DNA from: Dromaius novaehollandiae
Taxonomy: Eukaryota > Chordata > Aves > Casuariiformes > Dromaiidae
Assembly: GCF_036370855.1 (NCBI RefSeq)
Contig: NC_088112.1
Location: 21,258,469 to 21,322,468 of the forward strand
Reading direction: 5' to 3'
DNA: 64,000 nucleotides
In this document: in pieces, positions 11,513-24,329 of the stretch
Position numbering within the stretch: position 1 is the stretch's first letter
Layout: each line of letters opens with the position of its first letter
Notes under the pieces: model-generated
Databases searched by the model: none
The model's input: only the letters and a program-made list of their open reading frames with translations
What the model was told of the DNA's origin: nothing
Position numbers and translations under genes: made by a program

Positions 11513-11769
11513 TTTAATTGTAATCACTGGAAGAGAATCCAGTTGGAACTAAAGACTCTGGAGGATATTTACTGTTCACTTTTAATGCATGCAACAAGTC
11601 TGAAGAATTTTTTCCCCCAGAAAAAATAGCACATCTTGATTCACTGTGAAACAATAAAAATATTATAAAGACCACTCCCTCATTCCAGCGCAATGAAAGA
11701 ATAAATAATCCCCAGGACTGTACCAAACAGAAGGCTCTAAGAAAGATACTAAACAGTCATATAAATGGC

Positions 11770-14500
11770 TTATTTTAACGGAACTTTTCTCTTGTACTGT
11801 TTCCATTTTAAGTAAGACGACTTTCCTTTCTGAAAGCTGCTTTCAACTCATTCGCTATTCAACAGAAAGCATATCTACTGGCCCTAAACAAACTCAGGCC
11901 AATTAGGTATTTACAGGGTTTTGCAGAGTAAAGACCTATTAGGTCAGAAAGAAAGCATGGATTTCCAGTGATGACAGAGGACTTTTAGAGGTCCAGACTT
12001 CAGCACACACTACTTGGTGGTTAAGAAGGGACAAGAGGCTTTTCACCCTGGTTAAACATTTCATGCTGTGACCTCTTGAAATGCCAATGCACTGGCAAAA
12101 CTGAACTTCATCTCCTCCAAACGTATAGACTTCCACCATTTCAGGAGAAACCTATCTCTAACAGATAGGTCAGACAAACAGCAGCTGGACAGCTGTTGAC
12201 AGCTGTTGTGCCTCCCTTCCTGCAGCTTCCGGCAGCGAATGCGCTCGCAGCTACCATCACCGCGGGCTTAGAGAACTGCGGACAGGCATGCACCCGGACA
12301 GCACCTTTCACGTAAGCTTTTAAAAATGCTCTCTGTAAAGAAATAAAATTACTCTCACTATAAATCCAACATGTTACCCTATGTCATTTCATCCAGGCTC
12401 TCAGGCTGGGGTAAACCACAGAACGAGCAGCTTGCCTGTTGTTTCAGTTAACCCATGCAAATAGTATGTCCTAAGATCTGGCATGCATTTCTTCTCAGAA
12501 AACAGGAAAACAAAGACTGCCTTAAACTGACACTTACTGCACTCTAGATGGCAGTCCTTTACTGCACAATACTACTCTTAACTCACGCAGGACTGGTGAC
12601 AAGAATGATAGAGAAAGGGGGAGGAAAGGAAGAAAGGTTGCGAGTTTATTATTAACACGGGCTTTTAATAATCTTTTTCCGACTATTACTACAAAGAGCT
12701 CAGAACTGTAATAGAAAGTGAAGAAAGACTTTGGATTAGCTGTTTTCTGAACAGACCCGAGAAGGGGGGTTCAGACCCCCCAAGGCTCACCTGCAGTGCC
12801 CCAGCTATTCCCGCTGCCAAAGTATTACCTCTTTGTACAAACTCCAAGTTCCAAACATTCATGATTCTTCCATATTTTGTATTCTGGGGAACTCTGCGCG
12901 CTTGCTTGCTTAGCCTGGCTTCTCGAAACTCCCTCTGTCAACAATCACAGAAATTCCTCAGCTATTGAAAAAAGCTGAACAGTCCTGTTTATAACACCAA
13001 TGTTACCAAGGGACTATAGAACAAAAGGGCTTAATAACATAGGGCAAAAGTTAAGAGAGAAAACGGCACTGCTGCAACCGTGTCAAGCCTAAAGCACCTA
13101 ACAAGACCCCCCCAGACAAAATACTGGCATAAATTGGATGTGAGCGGAGCAAGTTATTAAACACACGATGACGACGATATAGTACACTCTTCCTGTCCTT
13201 GCAGCACTACCAAAAAACGCATCGTGTGCAGAGCATTTGGAGCCGCTTTCTTAAGTTTCATTATATTGATAACATCTTGCTAGTCCTGTCTAGAGCAAAA
13301 TGCTAGAGCATTTTGACATTAAGTCATGATATGTTTTCCAAGTGGCTGAGTATTAAAAGCAATAACATTGTCCCAAAGAGTAATTAGTGTGAAAATTATT
13401 TGATAAATGGATTTAAGAAGTGTCAGTGTTTACCTAAAGGTTTAGACGAACAAATAGCCTAAAAGTCGTTTTCACCTTGTGGTTCTGGCTATTAAATCCC
13501 TGTATGGAATAAAACTATGTCGAACCAGTTGTCAGCAACTTCCCCTGGGGCGAATGTTGATGCAGACAAAGAGCGAGAGACGCTAAAGGAGACAGACTAT
13601 CTTTGCTTGTTTTGAGGAGACAGAGCCTTGGAAAGCCAGGCAAATCTCTCTCTCCTTTTTGCAGTACATCAGAATCCCACCCTCAAGCACCTGCTGTTGA
13701 GAGCATCCCTTGGCTGTGTTACTAAACAAACATTTCCACTGTCGTTTCAGTCCTTTCTACATGCACGTACATGCTCACATGTGCATATAAAACCAAGCAA
13801 TTAATTAATTTTGTGAAGTGCTACATAAGGACCCACGTACGATTAATGAAGCGATGGACTTTTCCCCCCAGAATGATAAGTTGCAGTTGACAGCTGAGAT
13901 TAAAGACTTACACAGCACTGTCAGAAAAATTAATTATGTCAGGATAAGATCCAGTCTTCACACTTACTAATCAGGATGAAAAAATATTTTGCTTTATTTG
14001 CAGGTCAAAGAAAAATTATTTGCTATAGAGAGAGGGGAAAAAAAATCAGTATGGTTTTGAAAGGCTTTCGTACATCACTGTTTACCTCTCCGCTCCCACG
14101 CTTCCTGCCAAAGTAACGTTCTAGAGATGTAGACAGATGTTTAGGTCCTATGGGCTCCCTCTTCAGCTGATGTTAACTGCACAGGCACTGAAACCATTAA
14201 AGCTGTGATAATTTACAGCAGTATAGGATCTAGTCTCATCTGATAAGAAACAGTGAGCTTCATTACTGTGTTACTCGAAGTGGAATAATTTCCTCAGATA
14301 TTAATGTTATTCTTTCACATTGTCTTGCACCTCATTAGTGCCCTTGTACACTGTAGTACTGGCATTGAAGGGCTGTCCTTGAGTTAGAAGCTCTAAGAAG
14401 TTAACTAGGACATTAATCACAAATGCTTCTAAAATCAGATACGCTGCTAATTCTACTGCTGAAGTTGTAGTTTATTTCCTATTTTTAATGATCTAGAAAT
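11770..14500. other. Intergenic region between the two cytokine genes
   Basis: No coding exon recognised. Apart from the E-box cluster at 12.18 kb it is unremarkable AT-rich sequence. In mammals the inducible enhancers of IL3 and CSF2 lie a few kilobases upstream of those genes, so this stretch is where equivalents would be expected. Confidence 0.5.
12182..12208. promoter_or_regulatory. Cluster of three CAGCTG E-boxes
   Basis: CAGCTG occurs at 12182, 12190 and 12200. The last two belong to a perfect tandem repeat of ACAGCTGTTG. A GATA-like motif (ACAGATAGG) lies just upstream. It is 2.4 kb upstream of the second cytokine start. Enhancer function (bHLH/E-protein binding) is inferred from the motif only. 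Confidence 0.45.
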
Positions 14501-14502
14501 GA

Positions 14503-14512
14503 GATAAGATAG
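14503..14512 (+). promoter_or_regulatory. Tandem GATA sites upstream of the second cytokine gene
   Basis: GATAAG overlaps GATAG, 31 bases upstream of the TATA box. As I recall, the IL-5 promoter has a GATA-3 site at a similar distance from its TATA box. A third GATAAG is at 14575 in the presumed 5' UTR. Binding is inferred. Confidence 0.45.
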
Positions 14513-14542
14513 TAATCACATCCTGCACTTACTCCGCTTCTC

Positions 14543-14550
14543 TATATAAG
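14543..14550 (+). promoter_or_regulatory. TATA box of the second cytokine gene
   Basis: TATATAAG, 92 bases upstream of the predicted ATG. A start site near 14575 would give a 5' UTR of about 65-70 bases. Confidence 0.7.
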
Positions 14551-14641
14551 TGAACTTAATATCTGCCCACTACAGATAAGCTTGAAAGCAAGGCATTTTT
14601 CAGGTAACAAGGTCTGAGCTCCCAAATACACCGCCTTTAAA

Positions 14642-14794
14642 ATGTACCTTTACATGCTCTTCTTACTACTTAGCCTTAGGGCATGCAGTTGCTTTCTTCC
14701 TCTGAAGGAAAAACCATTTTTGCAAAACAAGACTATATCTACAATAATTGATGAAATGCTTTGTTTGCTTGAAGCTGAAAAGGAGAGTTTAAAG
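14642..14794 (+). CDS. Second cytokine exon 1: signal peptide, helix A
   Basis: 51 codons from the first ATG after the TATA box to a good donor (AAAG|gtaaat). A second in-frame ATG at codon 5 could also start the protein, with the signal peptide still largely intact. Confidence 0.8.
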
Positions 14795-17340
14795 GTAAAT
14801 CACTTTCCACTTTTCTCCACAAAATTTTCTTTGCAACTTGTAACTGTTAATTTGTAACTACCTGATTTCTATCATTTCTAGATGGAGTTCAGCACACCGA
14901 CTCACGTAAAGGTAAGTAGCTATTGCTTACTATTCTATCATTATCAGAGCATCCAAAGGGATTCATGATTTATAAACTTAAGAAGGACTATCATATAGTG
15001 ATCTCTTATATAACAGGTCTGAGCACATTTAAAGGCAACACACAAAATAATATCTGAGTTAGGGACTGCCAGCTGGTGAGTACGGGCTAAGTGGTAAGGC
15101 AGGGAGGGAGCTCAAATAAATAAGCACTGCTGCTGCTTTCCCAGCTACCAATACAATATCATATTTTAAGAAGATTACTAGAACATGAGTAATACCCCAT
15201 CGTAATTGCTAACAAGGACAAATAGTATGTCCTTCCTCAACTTTTTTTAAAGTCGTTTTAATGCTTTACATAAGGAGTTTCTGCTGACATTTGTAAGGTC
15301 TGGTCACCAAATGACTGGCTAATGCAATGAAAAATGCTTAAAGTGATGATCTGTAAGCATCCTACGCCCAAAGAAAAATCACTCTGATTTTGATGGAATT
15401 GAATCAAATCCCAAATGTTATCAAATTCATAACTGACAAACTGGAGCATTTTACTGGAAAATTTGCCATTATAATAGCCATGAATACTGTTTTTATAACA
15501 TGACCTCTTAAAAGAAAGTATTAAAAAGATAATCAGATTAAAGAAGCTAAGATTTTCAGGGAAAAATAACAGTTGACATATTCAGCATGATTTATCAACA
15601 ACTCTTTTAAGAGAAAAGAAAGCTATCTGCTTGTAAAATCGAACACCTTTTACTTTCCCTATTTCTCCTAGAATAAAACTTGTGCAGACAGTGACACTGA
15701 AAAATTTATTAAGGGACTAGAAAAGATACACAACCATGTGTGTATGAAGAGAGTGAAAGCAGGTATGGAAAGGCTACGAGAAAACTGTCCAAGTTTGAAG
15801 GTAAGCTTTCACTATTTATTTGATTTTTTTTTTCAAGTATTTTCTTGCACCTATCAATATATCCATTTTTTTCTGCTTGTTGATTTTGTTTGGTCAGCTT
15901 CCCACTCGTTCTTATTGGGAGCTAAATCCCAGTAACGGCAAGACGACAGACCTTTCCCTAGCTAAGTAATGCAGCTGCAGCCAGCAAATTGCACCAATAT
16001 CTTCACCTTCATTTTTGCATATCACAGAGAATAAGGTGTATTTCTTTAATGGAATCTATAGATATGCTGAGAAAACATAAGCTGCTGTCCTTATGGTTTT
16101 AAAGAAGCAAGTAATGCTTCTGCAAAAGTTAATTTCCCTGAAGGAATTAAAGAAACATCAGTGGAAGTTGTTCACTAACACCTTGCCTGTCACACAACTT
16201 TGCACTCACCTCTTGCTAAATTTTAACTCAAAGTTTTGAGATTTGGAAACAAAGAAATTGTTCATCCTTTTTAATTTTGACCAGCTGTAGCCTCAAGGAA
16301 GAATATCAAGGTTTATCTGTCATGCACAAATTCTTTCTTACACAGACTACATTAATATCACCTAGTTAGACCTGCAGTAATGATGACGGTTTTATTAGAT
16401 GCAATTAATAATGAACACAAGACCCAGTACAGCTTGTCCTTGAGGAAGAATAATGCAATGAATATCAGAAAAGATATAGACCAGGAATACTACAGACCAA
16501 GGAATCTGCGATAAAAAGAGACAGAGAAAATAAGGTGATAGAAAGTAGCTTTTGTGTATATTCTCCAAGCAGATGTACTTGCAACAGTGACTGTGCTTAA
16601 ACAACGTTTTCCTGAAACAGAGAAATGGGCTGTAGAGGGAAAAGCAGATCTGCACCAAACTGCTGTCTATAGCAAGTCGCAGAAGAACGCAAGTCTAAAC
16701 CTATCGCCTAATCAGCGGCACTCAAATTCATGCTGAACACCATCCTACTGCAGCTGAATTGTCTTTCTGCTTAGTATTAAGAAGCAGCATGATATGATGT
16801 TGCTGGGATCGTGCAGTGCATCCCAGGACTCACTTTGAGTATCCAGGATTTGCACATTATAGGAAAGGTGTTTTGACTTGACTTGCTGTCTTCCCATTTG
16901 GCAGATACATCTCCCCACAATAAAGAGGAAAAAATTGCAGTACTGTGCAAGTTGAAGGCATGGTTTTCTTTTACTAATGATTTGTAGGAGTCACATTGTC
17001 ATTTGGAGCTGGTGAAAAGCAGTTAAGCCTGCCTTTATGCTCTGTACTAGTGATGTTATGGAAGCGATAAAGAAAATGTAGGCTTTGGATGGAATTCTTC
17101 CATAGCATATGTATCAGAAAAGAATCTATTCTTTTCTCTTAGAAATCCTTGCACCATGACAAACGATGCTCAGAGATGAAAACAGATTTCCATCGATTTA
17201 AAGAGACACTGGAAAACTTCTTGAGATGGATCAACCACAACATGGTATGCAAGAAGGTTGTGATAACTGAACCGGATTTGTATACAGATGACAAATGCAC
17301 CTGTCATGACCCGCAAAAATATCGAAAAGGATCACTCTAA
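14642..17340 (+). CDS. GM-CSF/IL-5-family cytokine: avian KK34 (IL5-like) or CSF2 (4 exons)
   Basis: Exons are 14642-14794, 14882-14911, 15672-15800 and 17143-17340, all phase 0, encoding 169 residues. Residues 1-17 form a signal peptide (MYLYMLFLLLSLRACSC). Helix A is around TISTIIDEMLCLLEAE, with an NKT glycosylation sequon at 29-31 and another at 62-64. Cysteines 65, 100, 113 and 140 match the spacing of the four disulphide cysteines of GM-CSF. Helix D (DFHRFKETLENFL) aligns without gaps with GM-CSF FESFKENLKDFL. The 129-base third exon equals that of human IL5, and PTHVKNKTC recalls IL-5 PVHKNHQLC. After cysteine 140 there is an extra tail of 29 residues with a CTC motif, absent from mammalian GM-CSF or IL-5. 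Place and strand fit CSF2. The chicken cluster, as I recall, has KK34 between IL3 and CSF2, so KK34 is my slight preference. The protein is a secreted, activation-induced ligand. Confidence 0.8.
14882..14911 (+). CDS. Second cytokine exon 2: 30-base exon
   Basis: MEFSTPTHVK lies between atttctag and gtaagt. It matches the family's tiny second exon. The human IL5 counterpart is 33 bases and also ends in a Pro-x-x-His-x-Lys-like sequence. Confidence 0.75.
15672..15800 (+). CDS. Second cytokine exon 3: helices B and C
   Basis: 43 codons (129 bases) from tttctcctag to gtaagc. It carries the first and second family cysteines (NKTC and RENC) plus an extra cysteine at residue 85 (HVC). Confidence 0.82.
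17143..17340 (+). CDS. Second cytokine exon 4: helix D and C-terminal tail
   Basis: 65 codons and TAA after a ttctcttag acceptor. It has the DKRC and MVC cysteines flanking helix D, then an acidic and basic tail with two more cysteines (KCTC, residues 156 and 158). Confidence 0.82.
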   Translation, partial: KSLHHDKRCSEMKTDFHRFKETLENFLRWINHNMVCKKVVITEPDLYTDDKCTCHDPQKYRKGSL

Positions 17341-17459
17341 GAAAAAGTCATCTTTGCAGTGATGAGGATGGGTGGGATGGGGGAAAAAAAATGGCTGTTT
17401 TAAATCAGAATCTTTGCTGAGTGTTAAAGCCAATAGAAAAATTAATACTGTAAACAGTA

Positions 17460-17465
17460 ATTAAA
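17460..17465 (+). terminator. Candidate poly(A) signal (ATTAAA) of the second cytokine gene
   Basis: ATTAAA lies 120 bases after the stop codon. The 3' UTR would be short and holds no ATTTA cluster, unlike the IL3-like gene. Confidence 0.45.
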
Positions 17466-20400
17466 ACTTTATATAACAAGTATGGCCAAGTGTCATGATT
17501 TATATCATTCACAGCTATTGAAAGTGCACGTTAGCTATGTCATCAGAGATGCATAGACAGGCACAAAGGTTGTGTTATTATGCATCTAGGGGAAGAAAAC
17601 ATAACCTTCATCCATAGACCATAAGGCCATTTAAATACTTTGTTAACTGGGGCTAAGAAAGCAGTTTCCACAGGCTACGTGCTGCCAGGTAGCTCAAGAC
17701 TCACGAAATTCAGCAGAAATTTAAAGGACCCAATACAGCCCTTGAGAGCAATCCACTGAGGAGCAGGGAGGACTTTGCAAACTCCTTCTGTATTTAAAGT
17801 GCCTGAGAGGAAAAAGACACCCACGATACAGATGGTCCGCTTTAATCTGCATGGTACTAAAATCAATGCTTTTAATTTCTAGTATTTAATAACAAACTTT
17901 AACAATCTGATTAAATAAATCTTGAGGTTTCATGCAACTTCCACATCTGTTGCAATATTTCCTCACAGCATATTGAATAGTTTTTGCTTTTAATTTTTCA
18001 GATCTTTACAGTATCCAGCAGTTACCCAATTTATGACTAAGTTTATGACAGTTTATGACTACAGCCAGAATGGTGCTGAATCACATGCTTTTAAAAAGAT
18101 ACAAGGCATAATATTTCATGAACGAGAACCTGCACAGCTCTGTGTACATCAGTACAAACTAGGTGCCAGACGCTGGGGGTTTTGATATGTATTTACATCC
18201 TTGCAAAACAGTACAGTCAGGCAAAAAAATTAGAGGCAACATCTCAAAAATGCAGACTACCTAGACACAAGCTAGTGGTAAAGAATAATGCTGGTCATGG
18301 CAATATCTGCACTTACAGTCCGCAATAACAATACCAAGATAGCAGATACACGAGATCCTGAACAAACAACCTGCCGCTGACCACAGAGCAGGACTAGGAT
18401 TGCCTGCACAGTCCGTCAGCCAGGCGTAGCAGTTGGGATTTAGCGAGGAGATCTTAGCAGCTCCGAGGTTACTTGCCGGGTGAAATGGTTGACTGACAAG
18501 ATTTCCTTTTAGTGGGACTATTTTTCTCAGTGCCAGAGGAGCATGACCATGGGTTTCCCAAAGGCTGCTTCCAGGATGGCACCACTTTGTGTGTAGGCAG
18601 CAGTGAAGGAGTAGGAGTCCCAGGCACCGCAGAGATTTCAAGGGTTTTGTCCTCAAGACTTAAAGAAGATGGGGGGAATCCAGACCGAGGGTCTCATGCC
18701 ATACAGCTATCATCTCTAAATACAGAAAGAAATAGTTTGCCGTAAAACTGATCCAAAAGACAGTAGCTTGTATCATAAAGGAATCTAACTAGTATCAGTT
18801 GGATAAAAATCCATAATTCTTCTTGGCCTAGCAAAAGGCTGAGACAGGAATTCAAATCTATTGTGATAAAACATGACAGAGTCATCAAATGATCTTCAAC
18901 TCAGAAACAGCATAGACACCAATTTTCAAGATAAATCTTATCTTGGTGCTCAGACATTTGCTACCACTGAACGAGCCTCACCACCGTTGTACTCGTAGAA
19001 TACCTAACTTCTATGAATTTGTAGGACAAGGATATGTGTTGAAATCATTAACAATAATGAAAATCACTCATTATGAAAATAGAATTTATCACAAATGTAG
19101 TATACATATAAAATTTATACATACACAAAAACCAGAAGGTTTACATGGCTGCCTGTAGTATCTTTAACACTAAACACCAAGTCTAGAGCTGGATGTCAGA
19201 ACTGATTTTGGCAGTTTGCTAAGAGATGGCAAGAGGGAGAAAGAGACACAGCATTAATAAAAGCCATGTGGAGAGTAAAGAAAATCTGTTGCATTGTCAT
19301 GCTTGAATCCAAACACAAGTACCTCTAGGATGCTCTAAAGACCCAGAAGGGCATCCCGAGGTTAAAACAGCGTCCAAAATGGGGTCGCAGGGTTCTCAGT
19401 TTAGCTGTCTGCATCTTTCCACATCTGATGTAAGATGACCACTTTGGAAACACCCACATCACAGTGATCTTCGAAAATTCAAATGAAATGATAAATTAAG
19501 TGAAGCTCAAAGCCTAAGAAAACATTTATAATAAAAGTACAAATGTAACTTGACTTGTAGCAGTGTTCTGAAGTGCTCTATTCCATAAAGCAAGTAAAAG
19601 ATAAGCTTTTGCCATCATGCATGAAAGACTGGAACCTACAGAAAGAGACAAACCTGCTAAATTACTGTAATTGAATTATTCACAGTGCATACAGTAACTG
19701 CAGCCAGCCACTAACCTTCCACTCAGAGCAGCGGATGAGTAATACTCGAATTTGTTCACACACTCAGCTCCATCTCACCTTACAGAAGACATGAAAAACC
19801 ATCAGGCTGAAAACAAAATACTTTTAGCCTGGATGTCTTCCATTATTTTTCAATCTTGAAGCCACTGTTTAATGTCATCTGTTTGCAGTTTTACCACAGT
19901 CTTAGCGTTTTACCCTAAGTCTTTAGATGAATCTTCCTCGCCCACCCAGTCCAGCCATTTCAAAGAATAACTGTACAAAAGAGAAAAAGCAACTGAAAAG
20001 AGGAGGCCTTAGGTTAGCTTCACAAAATTTAGACCTGAGTTAGTCACAAAACCACAAAACAAGTCCTCCTGTCCAACCTCCTGAGGAGGACAGAATAAGA
20101 GCACAAAAATTTCTGGAGCTGGCCTGTTTACCAACATACGTGTTAATGGCTACTCAGTATTTGCAGAATCTGTTGGTATTACTTTCACACCAGTTTTCTA
20201 AAAATCACAAATGTCGAAAACAGACAAATATACCAGTCAGTGTGTGAACTGTCACAGTTGACAGAGGAGTAATGTTATTATCAGAAAAAGATTCTTTCTG
20301 AAGGAGAAGATTTTTAGGAGCTCGTAGCTGAGAACGTCTTTCCATTACCTCTTGTGGTCAGGTTCGGTGAGACAAGTTTGGGTTTTCCTACTGAGCATTC

Positions 20401-23054
20401 GGCCTGTGCTAGCAGCTTCTCCATCATGCTAAAATTAATTTTTAAAATTCTGAACATGACACTTGGGCTTATCTCAGAAGTTACAATATTCCATTGACTT
20501 TTGTCATAAAGTCCCATATCGTCCCCATCATGATTCGCATTTGTTCTGTTAAGCCAATAAAGGGAAAAATAAACACTTATGCTCACTCCTATTGTGTCCA
20601 CTTCTAACTCTAATTCATGTATATGTATTTACTTTTCAATACATCCACTTGCAACCCTTGCATCAAATAAATTCAGGAAAAGGAACAAATTCAAAATTAA
20701 GTTTTAACCATTCAAATTAGATATCTAGCAGCAATTTATTGACTTCATGAATGCATTTACTTCGAACGTACAACATTTCTCATATGCATTTCCCAAGACA
20801 AAACACTTCCCTTCCACAGTACCAGGTAGTGCCCTTGACAGGGCCAGGCCACCTCTGTCATCACTGACATGACCTAAGATAACTTCAGACCATGATATTC
20901 AATCTTTGCTTATCCAATCATGGATTTTCCATGAAGTAAGAACTACAATAGCTGGGCAAACACACAAGCTCCTTGGTTTCCTATATATGGAAACACTAAA
21001 AACTAAGTAATTCATTCCACAAGGTATGGGAAGTAACAAGTATTTGGAAAGCAAATACATTTTTTTTTTCCCGGGGGAAAAAAAGCCAGGACATATACAT
21101 TTATTTAAATAACAAGACACAGAGAAAAAATTCACACTATCATAAAACATTTAATAAAAGAGCAAGCAAACGAAACAGCTGGCCTGTCCTTTCACAGTGA
21201 CACTTACTGTAAGCCTCTCAGTCACAAAAAGCTCATGTAAACACAAGGCCTGCGCAAAGTGCTCCAAAATCCAGTTCTGAAAATGAGTCTTTCATAAAAA
21301 GCATCTCCTTGCAGATCTCCGTGAGAAATTAGAACAGCCCCATCTTGCACACACACAACCAAAACAGCAAGTTTTGTAGAGGAAGGTACTATCTTCTCCC
21401 TGCCCAGGCAAAAGGCATGCTTTGAGGACCAGCTGCCATTCTGAACATTTGCATCTTCTTCCCCCACAAACAAAACTAATTTGTTTAATGAAAGATATTA
21501 TTTCTCTTTGAAAATCGGATCTTACTATCATTCATAGGCCTCAGAGGTTTCAGGGCACAGGAGAGCCTAGCTGCCACACCTCTGCATATGGAAAACGGCA
21601 AAATCCCCGCTCACTACGCAAGGCTTATAAATAAAATACTCAATAACTTAATCACAACTTGCAAGCTAATAAAGTGCTTGTCAGAACTGCCAAGGAGTTT
21701 AATCTAATCTCACAGCTTACTTGTTTCACATTCTGCTTCACCACCACCTCATTCCACAGGTTTCCAGATCACATGCGAGTTTACAATATTCAAAACTGAA
21801 CCAGACTGGTATCACCTATTACACATCCCATTTGGCACGTTTTGGGAGAAACGGGTTTAGAAGACCTGTGGGGGTGGGGAGAGGGAGCTGGATCCCTCGC
21901 ACCCAACATCACACGGCAACTGGCTCCTACACAGTCATCAGGTATTTGCTGACAGCAGTATATCAAGTTAATGGTTCCCTTCCCACCTCTGCAGCTAAGC
22001 CCTTTCTTGTATCATCAGCCCCTACAAACAATGCACAGGAGACAACTGAACTGAAAATGAAATGTAATATTCATAAAATATTGCAGACAGCTCCCACTTC
22101 TTTCTCAGTAAGTTTTAACTGGAAACGAGTAACATATCAAGTTTCTGTTCCAGTAGATGAGTCAGACTTCTGGTGCAAATTATATTTATAAATCAGAATT
22201 CACTTCCTGCACTTTCCAATACTTGCTCCAAAAGCTACGGTTCTTGTGACCATTCGGACACTATTTCACAACGATCATCCAACAGGAGAGCAAACAACAT
22301 GCTGCAGCGAATCAGATTAAACCCTGGAATGAGTATCTCAGAAGATGGAATGGCATTAGGTTATGGTAAACGTAAGAGACCATGCTTGAGTTTAAAACAT
22401 GACAGTCCCATTGCAGTCAAATAAACTACTCTTGTTTAACAGCTTTTACTGAGACTGCCCATGGTTTGCTGTAGCTGAACTGTAGCTCCAAGGACTAATA
22501 TTTGGGGTAAAGGAACTCTTTGCAACAGGTCACCGCTTACACTCCTTAAGGTATGAGATGCTCATATTATACAAGCTTCAAAACAACCACAAATTCCTCA
22601 AGACTAAACCCATGGAAAGCTGTATCTGGCATTCTTCATATTTCTAAGGGGTAAAATAACCAAGCAAAATTTAGAGAACATGCAAACAATTAATACAGCT
22701 CCACTTCCCTGGCATCTTCTAGGATGTCAGAGTATGTATTGCATTAAAACAGTCAGAGCTGGGCAGAGACTTTAAAAATAAACATTAAATATAATGTTAA
22801 TGTTTCTATAGAGAAATAAAGAGGCATAATTTAGGGTGATTATTGACACGATTTGGCATGGCAATTTGAAATTGTTGACACTCGCCTTCATTCAGTTAAG
22901 GAGAAGACTTGTACGAGTCTGGCCTACAGGATTTGACCCAATGGAGATACAGTCAGATAATTTCAGCATTTAAATTATTTCTTCCCAATGATATATCAAA
23001 GGGTAAATAAATACTGCAGGCACTGAGGTTACAATATCTACTTATCTTGTCTGA

Positions 23055-23077
23055 TTTTTTTTTTTTTTTTTTTTTTT
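23055..23077 (+). repeat. Poly(T) tract, 23 bases
   Basis: Uninterrupted T run in non-coding sequence. No flanking retroelement was recognised. Length may be unstable or misassembled. Confidence 0.9.
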
Positions 23078-24311
23078 GAAGATATGTAGAGCTGTTGGCC
23101 ACTTCCTTGAACAACGAATGTCATGAGCTGTAGTGGGCTAAAAGTGCAGGTTTATTAAAAGCTGTCACACCTTTCTTTAATAATAGTAGAGCTAAAGACA
23201 GAGTGGAATGAAACTAATTTAAAAAAACAATATACTAAGCATCCCACTCAAGGACAAACATCCTTCATCAGAAGACTTAATCAGATCTGCCCTTCATTTT
23301 CTGCAAAAGACTTTTAATCTAATGAATGATCCTTTAAAATACAACTGTGTATATATTTTTCTGCTTCTTTTGTGAGACATCAGCATGAAAAATACTATGA
23401 TAAAGACTAAAATTTAAAAAAAAAGTCAAGGGAAGAAATGACAAGGAATAATTTATTTGTTTGAACTAATGGCCCATCAGTAATCCATAGACTAAAACTA
23501 TGGTTACCATCTCCAGCGACTTTAACCTTATATAAAAGGTAAAATAATTTATTTCCTAAAGACTTGAGATCTACAGAAACCCAATCTAATTCTGGTCAGA
23601 AACAATCCTGAACCAAAATCCATTCTCCATATCCAATTTCCTACATTATTGAATTTTCATCCAGACTTTGAACCTTTTAAATACAAATACTCTGAGTATC
23701 CTCAAAGACTATGGAAAAAAAAATCTGGGTCTAATTTTCTCAGCAACAGCACAATCTTCATTTTAATAACTTCCATAAGTACTAGACTCTCATATCTTAA
23801 AGTGTGTCTCATCTGTAATAAATTTTGCATGCAAGATTTTATTCATTTTTTTAGCTTGCAATTAAATGTTCCTATTCTGTTCTTATGGCAAGGACTAATT
23901 TTCTATGTATTGCAGAGAACTCAGTAAGGGCCTCTGAGTAGAACACCCTGCTGAGTGCAGTTTTAACCACCTACCATAAACAAATAAATAAAACAGAAAT
24001 AAAGGGAAATCCCTCTCCCTGTCCTCCTCCGCCCTCGATTATCTGTAAATGCATCATCTCTGTAATTTTTCTGATCTAAACTTCTATCCAGCCATCGCCC
24101 TCTTTCAAACATGCACAAGACACATCCTACCAAATTCACTGGAAGGTTAGTACTAAACCACACCTTTTGGACATCGATAACTTGCATTTACTGTCTGTAA
24201 ATCCAGACATAATATTCTTGAAGAGTTCTAGTCCCTCCAGAAGCTGTTTTTTATTTCAAACATAAGAAAATAATAGTTGTTCCTCCTCAGCTTAAATATT
24301 ATTTTAAAAAG

Positions 24312-24329
24312 TTTTTTTTTTTTTTTTTT
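24312..24329 (+). repeat. Poly(T) tract, 18 bases
   Basis: Homopolymer run in AT-rich intergenic DNA. No associated element was seen. Confidence 0.9.

Noticed and set aside
18261..18656. 131-codon, cysteine-rich - strand frame with a leucine-rich start
   Set aside because: It begins with a TTG codon; the apparent signal-like start is not supported by a promoter, and there is no similarity to known cytokines or defensins.
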